The notes under the pieces were generated by a model. That model did no database searches and was not told the origin of the DNA. It saw only the letters and a program-made list of their open reading frames with translations. Shown piece after piece: positions 1 to 5,832 of a stretch of 7,788 bases of DNA (position 1 is the stretch's first letter; every line of letters begins with the position of its first letter). The position numbers and the translations under genes were made by a program. This stretch comes from Loktanella sp. (GTDB lineage: Bacteria > Pseudomonadota > Alphaproteobacteria > Rhodobacterales > Rhodobacteraceae). Location: positions 1-7,788 of the forward strand of contig PUNR01000307.1 in the NCBI GenBank assembly GCA_003551805.1, read 5' to 3'.

Positions 1-407
1 ATATCGGGCTGGAACCTGTGGTCGATGCCTTCGCCGCCGCCGGTCATACCTTGTGCCACCAGCTTTTGCATGATGGCGCTGCGTCCCGCTGTAGCGGTAC
101 CAAAGGCGCAGACAGGTGCGCCGGTTTGATCTGCCAAGGCAGGCGCAAGCGCGGAATGGTCCAGATGGCTGTGGGTGACCAGAATGTAGTCGACCTTGCG
201 CCCGCCGATTGCATCCAGCAAAGCGGCCAGATGGGTTTCATCGGCAGGGCCGGGGTCAATCACCACCAGATTGCCGCGGCCCAGCAGATAGCTGTTGGTG
301 CCCAGATGGGTCATTGGCGATGGATTGGGTGCCAGCACCAGCGCCAGATCATCGCGTAATAACAATGGCACGCCTGTTTGCGGCGCGAAATCTTGCGCGC
401 GTGTCAT
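1..407 (-). CDS. MBL-fold metallo-hydrolase (LACTB2/glyoxalase II-like), N-terminal part
   Basis: This is the first 135 codons of a metal-dependent hydrolase of the metallo-beta-lactamase fold; the C-terminal part lies beyond the left edge. The start is ATG at 407-405 and the protein begins MTRAQDFAPQTGVPLLL. A family-typical N-terminal stretch follows (LAPNPSPMTHLGTNSYLLG, residues about 25-43), then the VVIDPGPAD strand-loop (about 48-56). The metal-binding signature THSHLDHS at residues 78-85 supplies His79, His81, Asp83 and His84, the di-zinc ligands of the fold. Full-length relatives are roughly 300 residues, so more than half is missing. The substrate cannot be deduced; relatives include hydroxyacylglutathione hydrolases and LACTB2-type nucleases. 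It is divergent from the histidine kinase. No strong Shine-Dalgarno is seen upstream, so the start rests on homology-like N-terminal sequence. Fold assignment is secure, specific function is not. Confidence 0.9.
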   Translation of the reverse strand, partial: MTRAQDFAPQTGVPLLLRDDLALVLAPNPSPMTHLGTNSYLLGRGNLVVIDPGPADETHLAALLDAIGGRKVDYILVTHSHLDHSALAPALADQTGAPVCAFGTATAGRSAIMQKLVAQGMTGGGEGIDHRFQPD

Positions 408-408
408 C

Positions 409-426
409 GGCACTTTTCGCCGTGCC
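409..426. repeat. Small inverted repeat in the divergent intergenic region
   Basis: GGCAC at 409-413 and GTGCC at 422-426 form a perfect 5-bp inverted repeat with an 8-base spacer. It lies just upstream of the hydrolase start and 22 bases before the kinase start, within the 41-base divergent spacer that must hold control signals for at least the hydrolase. It could be a leader hairpin or a half-site pair for a regulator. Arms this short occur often by chance, so the functional reading is weak. Confidence 0.25.
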
Positions 427-448
427 AAAGGCAGGATAGCGTCACAGC

Positions 449-1768
449 ATGAATTTGCGATGGATCAAAAATGCGATGCCGCGCGGGATTTATGCCCGTG
501 CCGCGCTGATCCTTGTGTTTCCGGTCGTGTTTTTGCAATTGCTGGTGTCCGTTGTCTTTATCCAGCGCCATTTTGACGGTGTGACGCGGCTGATGACAAG
601 TGCCGTCAATATCGACCTTCAATTCCTGATCGACACCACCAATGCTGCCGAAACTCCGGACGCGGCGCGCAGCGCATTGGCAACCTTGGGCGAGGCTTTG
701 CAAATTCGCACTGCATTGCCTGCACCGGATGCGCCAGTGCGCGACATCAATCCTTTCGTTGATTTCACCGGTGCGACCGTCATCGCAACCCTGCGCGACG
801 GGATCGATGACCTGCGTGTCGTCTCGCTCGAGGATCGGGGGCGTGTTAGCCTTTGGGTGCAAACGCGCCACGGTCTGCTGGAACTTGACCTTAGCCGCAG
901 GCGGCTTTCGGCGTCGAACCCGCATCAGTTGCTGGTTATCATGGTAGTGCTGGGGGCGTTGATGACGGTCGTGGCCTATCTGTTTTTGCGCAACCAGTTG
1001 CGCCCGATCAAACGGATGGCACGCGCGGCGACGGATTACGGCAAAGGCCGGATCACGCCCTTCACTCCCACAGGTGCTGTCGAAGTGCGAGCCGCCGGCA
1101 TGGCATTTCTGGATATGCGCAACCGGCTGGAACGCCAGACCCAAAGCCGCACGATGATGCTGTCAGGGGTCAGTCATGACCTGCGCACGCCGCTGACGCG
1201 GTTGCGGTTGGGGCTGTCGATGCTGGATCACCCCGATGCGGCCGATCTGGTGCGCGATGTGGACGATATGCAAAAGCTGCTGGATGCGTTTCTGGATTTC
1301 GCGCGCAGTGATGCGGCCGACAACCTTGAACAGGCGGTGCCTGCGGATATCGTGCGCAACGTTTTGCAGGATGCGGCAAGGCTGGGCCAGCCTGTCACGC
1401 TTGCCGCGATCGACGGGCCGGAAAATGTCGTCAACCTGCGGCCTTTGGCGATCCGGCGGGCGCTGGACAATCTGCTTGGCAATGCTTTGCGCTATGGCAC
1501 CAAGGCCTTGGTCGGGGTCAGTGTCACCGATCGCGCTGTGCGTTTCTGGGTCGAGGATGACGGCCCGGGCATCCCGCCAGATCGTCATGACGACGCGATC
1601 AGCCCTTTTGTGCGGCTTGATCCGGCGCGCAATCAGGACAAAGGCAGCGGCGTGGGGCTGGGGCTCGCCATCGTCGCCGATGTCGCGCGCAGCCATGGCG
1701 GTGTGCTCCGCCTTGGCAAAAGCGACACCTTGGGTGGATTGAAGGCAGAGCTGGTTATCAGCCGCTGA
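449..1768 (+). CDS. EnvZ-like membrane sensor histidine kinase
   Basis: This is a complete 439-residue two-component sensor kinase of the inner membrane, similar in layout to EnvZ. The first transmembrane helix is about residues 17-38 (AALILVFPVVFLQLLVSVVF). A periplasmic sensor region of about 120 residues follows, then a second membrane helix at about 161-180 and a HAMP linker at about 181-234. The dimerisation/phosphoacceptor box is SGVSHDLRTPLTRLRL with His243. The ATP-binding domain shows the N box (ALDNLLGNALRYG, Asn341 and Asn345), the G1 box (VEDDGPGIPP, about 368-377) and the G2 box (KGSGVGLGLAI, about 398-408). All catalytic motifs are intact, so it should autophosphorylate and act on an OmpR-family regulator. 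No response regulator gene is adjacent in this window. An AGGA at 433-436 lies 12 bases from the ATG, a long spacing; an internal ATG at 476 (MPRGIY) is an alternative start. The signal sensed is unknown. Confidence 0.93.
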   Translation: MNLRWIKNAMPRGIYARAALILVFPVVFLQLLVSVVFIQRHFDGVTRLMTSAVNIDLQFLIDTTNAAETPDAARSALATLGEALQIRTALPAPDAPVRDINPFVDFTGATVIATLRDGIDDLRVVSLEDRGRVSLWVQTRHGLLELDLSRRRLSASNPHQLLVIMVVLGALMTVVAYLFLRNQLRPIKRMARAATDYGKGRITPFTPTGAVEVRAAGMAFLDMRNRLERQTQSRTMMLSGVSHDLRTPLTRLRLGLSMLDHPDAADLVRDVDDMQKLLDAFLDFARSDAADNLEQAVPADIVRNVLQDAARLGQPVTLAAIDGPENVVNLRPLAIRRALDNLLGNALRYGTKALVGVSVTDRAVRFWVEDDGPGIPPDRHDDAISPFVRLDPARNQDKGSGVGLGLAIVADVARSHGGVLRLGKSDTLGGLKAELVISR

Positions 1769-1863
1769 AATCCCCGCCTAAAAAACAGGCAAACGACGAT
1801 ATTCGAGCAGCAATAACGCAGGGAAATAGTTGTAGTCCGTCTTTAACCGCGTAAGTTAACAGG
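1769..1863 (+). promoter_or_regulatory. Intergenic leader with possible promoter of the four-gene operon
   Basis: These 95 bases are AT-richer than the flanking genes and separate the kinase from the ATP-grasp gene. A weak sigma70-like pair can be drawn: TTGTAG at 1830-1835 and TAAGTT at 1852-1857, with a 16-base spacer. That would place transcription initiation near the ATG at 1864, giving a leaderless or nearly leaderless message. The only purine-rich ribosome-site candidate, ACAGG, directly abuts the ATG and is too close to work normally. The promoter assignment is visual only. No convincing terminator for the kinase gene is present here, so read-through into the operon is possible. Confidence 0.3.
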
Positions 1864-3288
1864 ATGGATACAGAGATTAATCACTTTGATGAGATGCTGA
1901 GCGCCAGTGGCGCACGTTCCCCCTACACCGGATATGATGAATGGTTCACCGCGCAAGACGCGCGCAGGCTGGCCAAGAAATCCGCCGAGGCAGAGGCGTT
2001 TTTTCGCCGCACCGGGATTACCTTTAATGTTTACGGCCAATCGGATGCCGAAGAACGGCTGATCCCGTTCGATCTGGTTCCGCGGATCATTTCCAGCAGC
2101 GAATGGTCAAAACTATCGCGTGGGATCGAACAGCGTGTGCGCGCGATCAATGCGTTTCTTTATGACATCTACAACCGTCAGGAAATTCTCAAGGCGGGGA
2201 TTGTACCGGTCGAACTGATCGCCAAAAACGCCGCCTTTCTGCCGCAGATGATGGATTTCAACCCGCCGGGCGGGGTCTACACTCATATCGTCGGCACGGA
2301 TATCGTGCGCACCGGCGAAGATGATTTTTACGTTCTCGAAGACAATGCCCGCACGCCGTCCGGTGTCAGCTATATGCTGGAAAACCGCGAAACCATGCTG
2401 CAAATGTTTCCCGAGCTGTTCAGCAAGATCAAGGTCAAGCCGGTCAGCGATTACCCCAAATCCTTACGACGGTCGCTTGAAGCCTCGGCGCCAGCCAGCT
2501 GTAACGGGCGACCCTGTGTCGCTGTCCTGACGCCCGGCATCCACAATTCAGCCTATTTTGAACATAGTTTTCTGGCTGACCAGATGGGTGTCGAACTGGT
2601 CGAAGGCCACGATCTGCGGGTGATCGACGGTCATATCGCGATGCGGACCACACGCGGGTTCCGGCGGATCGACGTGCTTTATCGCCGTGTTGACGATGAT
2701 TTTCTGGACCCGATGACATTTAACCCGACATCTATGTTGGGTGTGCCGGGGATCATGGATGTCTATCGCGCAGGCAATATCACGATTGCCAATGCACCGG
2801 GCACAGGGGTGGCCGATGACAAGGCGATCTATAGCTATATGCCTGACATCGTTGAATTTTACACCGGTGAGCGCGCGATTTTGAAAAATGTCGAAACGCA
2901 TCGCTGTTCTGAACCTGACGCGCTGAAATATGTGCTGGATAACCTTGCCGATCTGGTCGTGAAAGAAGTGCACGGTTCAGGCGGCTACGGCATGCTGGTC
3001 GGGCCTGCTGCCAGCAAGAAAGAACTGGCAGCCTTTGCTGCCAAGCTGAAGTCGAACCCCGCTAATTACATCGCCCAACCGACGCTGTCGTTGTCCACCG
3101 TGCCGATCTTTACCAAAAAAGGTCTGGCGCCGCGCCATGTGGACCTGCGCCCATTTGCGCTGGTATCGCCTGCAGGGGTCAACATAACACCGGGCGGGCT
3201 GACGCGCGTCGCGCTCAAGGCCGGGTCGCTGGTGGTGAATTCAAGCCAGGGCGGCGGCACAAAAGACACTTGGATATTGGAAGACTGA
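1864..3288 (+). CDS. Circularly permuted ATP-grasp protein (DUF404/DUF407 type)
   Basis: This is a complete 474-residue cytosolic protein of the circularly permuted ATP-grasp family, close to the family's usual length. These proteins are predicted amide- or peptide-bond-forming ligases that use ATP through an acyl-phosphate; the natural substrate is not established. Visible hallmarks are VLEDNARTPSGVSYMLENR (about 157-175), TPGIHNSAYFEHSFLADQMG (about 223-242), YRRVDDDFLDP (273-283, the RR-DDD element), VADDKAIYSYMPDI (316-329), and the glycine-rich nucleotide loop VVKEVHGSGGYGMLVGP (365-381). Near the C-terminus come RHVDLRPFAL and the NSSQGGGTKDTWIL tail. It is first in an operon with alpha-E, transglutaminase and Anbu genes, the known genomic setting of this family. 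The ATG at 1864 has no well-placed Shine-Dalgarno; Met11 (codon at 1894) is a possible alternative. All key motifs appear intact. Confidence 0.93.
   Translation: MDTEINHFDEMLSASGARSPYTGYDEWFTAQDARRLAKKSAEAEAFFRRTGITFNVYGQSDAEERLIPFDLVPRIISSSEWSKLSRGIEQRVRAINAFLYDIYNRQEILKAGIVPVELIAKNAAFLPQMMDFNPPGGVYTHIVGTDIVRTGEDDFYVLEDNARTPSGVSYMLENRETMLQMFPELFSKIKVKPVSDYPKSLRRSLEASAPASCNGRPCVAVLTPGIHNSAYFEHSFLADQMGVELVEGHDLRVIDGHIAMRTTRGFRRIDVLYRRVDDDFLDPMTFNPTSMLGVPGIMDVYRAGNITIANAPGTGVADDKAIYSYMPDIVEFYTGERAILKNVETHRCSEPDALKYVLDNLADLVVKEVHGSGGYGMLVGPAASKKELAAFAAKLKSNPANYIAQPTLSLSTVPIFTKKGLAPRHVDLRPFALVSPAGVNITPGGLTRVALKAGSLVVNSSQGGGTKDTWILED
3279..3283 (+). promoter_or_regulatory. Ribosome binding site of the alpha-E gene
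   Basis: GGAAG lies 6 bases before the ATG at 3290 and inside the end of the ATP-grasp gene. It supports that start, and with the 1-base gap between the genes it suggests translational coupling. Confidence 0.6.
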
Positions 3289-3289
3289 C

Positions 3290-4231
3290 ATGTTGGGAAA
3301 AACCGCAGGCGGTCTGTACTGGATGTTCCGGTTTCTGGAACGCGCCGAAAACACCGCAAGACTGATCGAAGCAGGGTTCCGCATCGCGTTGACGCGATCC
3401 AATGATGCGGAATCGGAATGGAAATCCGTCATCATCACCTCTGCCGCGCAAAAGCCGTTCGAGGAACGCCACGACAAATATACCAGCGCCAATGTCGTGA
3501 ATTTTCTGTTGCGCGACGAAACCAACCCGTCATCGGTGCTGTCGGTGACAAAATCCGCACGCGACAATGCGCGTCTGGTGCGTACTGCCCTGACGACCGA
3601 AGTCTGGGCCGCAGTGAACGAAACATGGATGGTGCTGACGGCTTTGCTGCGCAAACCTATTCCAGAAACCGAATTGCCTGCCGTGCTTGCCGTCATCCGG
3701 CAACAATCGGCACTGGTGCGCGGGGCCTTGGTGGGCACGATGCTGCGCAATGATATCTTTGATTTCTGCCGTCTTGGGACTTTTGTCGAACGGATCGACA
3801 GTACCGCGCGGATCATCGACGTGAAATATTATGCATTGCTGCCTGCGCCATCGTTTGTCGGCAGCCGGATGGACAACGTACAATGGGAAACAATCCTGCG
3901 ATCGGTATCGGCGCACCGGTCCTTTCGCTGGGCTGTCGAGGATGATTTCACCGCCCCGGCGATTGCCGATTTCCTGATCCTTGATGACCGGATGCCACGA
4001 TCGCTTAGCCATTGTGCGGCGCAATTGGTCGACAACCTGCGCCATCTGGCCAAGGATTACGGCGAGGTGAAACCGTCGCATGAATTGGCGCAGAAATTGA
4101 ACTCACGACTGAAAGACCGCGAAATCGGGTCGATCTTTGACGAAGGTTTGCACGAATTTGTCGGGTCCATTCTGGATGAAAACGCAGCGATCGGCAGGCA
4201 GATCGAGATCGACTACAGGTTCAACAACTGA
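3290..4231 (+). CDS. Alpha-E domain protein (DUF403)
   Basis: This is a complete 313-residue, largely alpha-helical protein of the alpha-E (DUF403) family, near the usual family length. The N-terminal signature is clear: GGLYWMFRFLERAENTARLI at residues 7-26, with the arginine and glutamates of the YW-x-x-R-x-x-ER-AENTAR motif. The C-terminal helix (SILDENAAIGRQIEIDYRF) is also typical. No membrane segment or signal peptide is evident. The family almost always accompanies circularly permuted ATP-grasp proteins and is thought to work with them, perhaps as part of the ligase or as a substrate or carrier partner; its biochemical role is unproven. Here it starts one base after the ATP-grasp stop codon and its own stop overlaps the next gene's ATG, so the products are probably made in linked amounts. 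Confidence 0.92.
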   Translation: MLGKTAGGLYWMFRFLERAENTARLIEAGFRIALTRSNDAESEWKSVIITSAAQKPFEERHDKYTSANVVNFLLRDETNPSSVLSVTKSARDNARLVRTALTTEVWAAVNETWMVLTALLRKPIPETELPAVLAVIRQQSALVRGALVGTMLRNDIFDFCRLGTFVERIDSTARIIDVKYYALLPAPSFVGSRMDNVQWETILRSVSAHRSFRWAVEDDFTAPAIADFLILDDRMPRSLSHCAAQLVDNLRHLAKDYGEVKPSHELAQKLNSRLKDREIGSIFDEGLHEFVGSILDENAAIGRQIEIDYRFNN

Positions 4232-5028
4232 TGCAACTGACGATTAATCACAAAACCAGCTATAGCTATGACATGCCGGTAGATTTCGCGTTGCAAAAGC
4301 TGCGCCTGCGTCCGCTGACCAATACGATGCAACATGTCGATGATTGGCAGATCGACGTCACAGGTGGCCAGATTGAAGCCAGCTATCTGGACCATTATGG
4401 CAATCACACCGATCTTGTCAGCGTGACCCCCGGTGCGACCACTGTCGCATTTACCGCGCATGGTAAGGTCACGACGCATGACAAGGCAGGCGTTCTGGGG
4501 CCGGTCTATGGGCGCGCACCACTGTGGCATTTTGCGCAATCAACTTTTCTGACGGCACCGGGGGCAGGGGTGCGCGACATGGCCCGTGCCTTGGGCAAAA
4601 TGAAAGATCCGGTCACGTCCCTGCATGACCTGTCGAATGCAATCCGTGATGCGTTACCCTATCAGACCGGTGTGACCGGCGCGGACACAACAGCCGAACA
4701 GGCGATCAAGATCGGCGGCGGTGTTTGTCAGGATCACGCGCAAATCTTTATCTCGGCCCTGCGCACGCGCGGTGTGCCGGCGCGTTACGTCAGCGGTTAT
4801 CTGATGATCAATGATGTCATTGACCAAGAAGCCGCCCACGCCTGGGCAGAGGCGCATATCGAGGGGCTAGGCTGGGTCGGGTTCGATATATCCAACGGCG
4901 TGTCGCCCGATGAAAAATACGTCCGTGTCGCGATTGGCCGTGACGCGACCTGCGCGGCACCCGTCAAGGGCATGCGCATGGGCCCCTCGAACGAGACGTT
5001 GATTGTATCTTTACAGGTTCAACAGTAA
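4231..5028 (+). CDS. Transglutaminase-like cysteine peptidase
   Basis: This is a complete 265-residue protein with a bacterial transglutaminase N-terminal beta region (about 1-85, starting MQLTINHKTSYSYDMPVDFA) followed by a transglutaminase/papain-like core (about 110-225). The catalytic triad can be read directly: Cys166 in IGGGVCQDHAQIF, His203 in AAHAWAEAH and Asp219 in WVGFDISNG. Bacterial members with this layout usually act as amide hydrolases (peptidases) rather than protein cross-linkers. No signal peptide or membrane helix is seen, so a cytosolic location is inferred. Its ATG overlaps the alpha-E stop by one base (TGATG), so translation is probably coupled; only a weak AGG at 4217-4219 precedes it. 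In this operon it is a candidate for processing or removing whatever the ATP-grasp and alpha-E pair attaches, which is an inference from context. Confidence 0.93.
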   Translation: MQLTINHKTSYSYDMPVDFALQKLRLRPLTNTMQHVDDWQIDVTGGQIEASYLDHYGNHTDLVSVTPGATTVAFTAHGKVTTHDKAGVLGPVYGRAPLWHFAQSTFLTAPGAGVRDMARALGKMKDPVTSLHDLSNAIRDALPYQTGVTGADTTAEQAIKIGGGVCQDHAQIFISALRTRGVPARYVSGYLMINDVIDQEAAHAWAEAHIEGLGWVGFDISNGVSPDEKYVRVAIGRDATCAAPVKGMRMGPSNETLIVSLQVQQ

Positions 5029-5049
5029 TGCTGTGCGCAATCTCCATTT

Positions 5050-5053
5050 AAGG
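5050..5053 (+). promoter_or_regulatory. Ribosome binding site of the Anbu gene
   Basis: AAGG lies 8 bases before the ATG at 5062, a normal spacing. It fixes a start that places Thr at position 2, as needed for an N-terminal threonine nucleophile after Met removal. It sits in the 33-base gap after the transglutaminase gene, where no terminator is visible. Confidence 0.6.
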
Positions 5054-5061
5054 CGTATCAA

Positions 5062-5793
5062 ATGACCTACTGCATCGGAATGCAGCTTGACCGTGGATTG
5101 GTCTTTATGTCCGACACCCGCACAAACGCGGGTGTCGATAACTTTTCGACAGCCAAAAAAATGTTTCACTGGCAAGTGCCCGGTGAACGCATGATTACCA
5201 TCATGACCGCAGGCAATCTGGCCACGACGCAGGCCATGATCAGCTTGCTGCGCGAACGGTCGGTCACCAAAAAAGACCGCGACCCAAGTATTTTGCATGA
5301 AACAACGATGTTTCAGGTCGCCCGCCTTGTCGGTGCTACCTTGAAAGAGGTGATTGCCGAAAGCAGTGTGAATGGACAGCAATCCGCTGAACAATTCTCG
5401 GCCTCTGCGATTGTCGGTGGCCAGATCAAAGGCGGCGAACCAACCATCTTTCTGGTCTATCCCGAGGGGAATTTCATCGAAATCACCCCCGACACGCCGT
5501 TCTTCCAGATCGGTGAAACCAAGTATGGTAAGCCGATCCTTGTGCGGGCCTATGATCCACAAATGGCCTATGACGACGCTGTAAAATTGCTGCTGGTATC
5601 ATTTGATTCAACCGTGAAATCCAATCTGTCAGTGGGCCTGCCGTTTGATTTGCAGATCTACGAAAAAGACAGTTTCGAAGCTGGCCGGATCCTGCGGATT
5701 GATGAAGAAGATTCCGTTTATCAAGCAATATCAAGCGGTTGGGGCGATGCCTTGAAAGAAGCTTTTCAGCACCTGCCGTCTTACAAAGTCTGA
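5062..5793 (+). CDS. anbu: Anbu-type proteasome-like N-terminal-nucleophile peptidase
   Basis: This is a complete 243-residue member of the Anbu family (ancestral beta subunit, COG3484 type), related to HslV and proteasome beta subunits. The sequence opens MTYCIGMQLDRGLVFMSDTR. Removal of Met would expose Thr as the nucleophile with no propeptide. Asp18 in SDTRTNAG and Lys32/Lys33 in FSTAKKM match the proteasomal Thr1-Asp17-Lys33 set. Further family features are TIMTAGNLATTQA (about 46-58), SASAIVGGQIKGGEP (113-127) and SFDSTVKSNLSVGLPFDL (180-197), which holds the Asp and Ser that support the N-terminus in proteasomal folds. Family members assemble into multi-subunit rings or open helical rings in the cytosol. 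No dedicated unfoldase ATPase is encoded beside it, and its substrates are unknown. It is the last gene of the operon, and a 10-bp inverted repeat lies within its 5' coding region. Confidence 0.95.
   Translation: MTYCIGMQLDRGLVFMSDTRTNAGVDNFSTAKKMFHWQVPGERMITIMTAGNLATTQAMISLLRERSVTKKDRDPSILHETTMFQVARLVGATLKEVIAESSVNGQQSAEQFSASAIVGGQIKGGEPTIFLVYPEGNFIEITPDTPFFQIGETKYGKPILVRAYDPQMAYDDAVKLLLVSFDSTVKSNLSVGLPFDLQIYEKDSFEAGRILRIDEEDSVYQAISSGWGDALKEAFQHLPSYKV
5112..5137 (+). repeat. Perfect 10-bp inverted repeat inside the Anbu coding region
   Basis: CGACACCCGC at 5112-5121 and GCGGGTGTCG at 5128-5137 are exact reverse complements separated by the 6-base loop ACAAAC. In RNA this would be a stable GC-rich hairpin starting about 50 bases into the Anbu message. 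The bases encode the conserved SDTRTNAGVD segment with the catalytic Asp, so the protein sequence constrains part of the repeat. A role in translation or message stability is possible but unproven. Confidence 0.5.
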
Positions 5794-5800
5794 AAAACCC

Positions 5801-5832
5801 GGTGCTGCGGCGGGATTTACCCGCCGCGCACC
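5801..5832. terminator. Hairpin terminator between convergent genes
   Basis: GGTGC (5801-5805) plus GCGGCGGG (5807-5814) pairs with CCCGCCGC (5820-5827) plus GCACC (5828-5832). This gives a 13-bp stem with one bulged T at 5806 and an ATTTA loop. Read on the minus strand, the stem is followed by GGG and then five U, so it fits an intrinsic terminator for the acylase gene, whose stop codon (5834-5832) abuts it. Read on the plus strand it lies 7 bases after the Anbu stop but lacks a good U-run, so it may act there as a weaker or rho-assisted terminator or as a 3' end stabiliser. Confidence 0.8.

Larger units (their letters stand above)
1864..5793 (+). other. Four-gene Anbu operon (ATP-grasp, alpha-E, transglutaminase, Anbu)
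   Basis: Four co-directional intact genes are separated by +1, -1 and +33 bases, with no internal terminator and a strong hairpin after the last one. This combination is a recognised conserved neighbourhood in proteobacteria and other bacteria. The model inferred from family chemistry is that the first two products make an amide or peptide linkage using ATP, while the last two are peptidases that cleave or recycle the product. Whether the product is a free peptide or a protein tag is unknown. Confidence 0.85.

Noticed and set aside
404..1144. Long minus-strand open frame (246 codons) opposite the histidine kinase
   Set aside because: Its translation is rich in His, Arg and Gln without any domain signature, and it lies antisense to a kinase with complete motifs. 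It is a high-GC coding shadow.
1776..1790. GCCT...AGGC as a possible terminator after the kinase
   Set aside because: The stem is only 4 bp with a 7-base A-rich loop and no U-run follows, too weak for an intrinsic terminator.
3007..3032. Perfect 8-bp inverted repeat GCTGCCAG/CTGGCAGC with a 10-base loop in the ATP-grasp gene
   Set aside because: It lies deep in coding sequence encoding an Ala/Lys-rich helix. Arms of this length with a loose loop are expected now and then by chance, and nothing else suggests a function.
3241..3816. Minus-strand open frame (191 codons) opposite the ATP-grasp end and the alpha-E gene
   Set aside because: It crosses two well-supported plus-strand genes and its Ser/Arg-rich translation shows no family features, so it is treated as a shadow.
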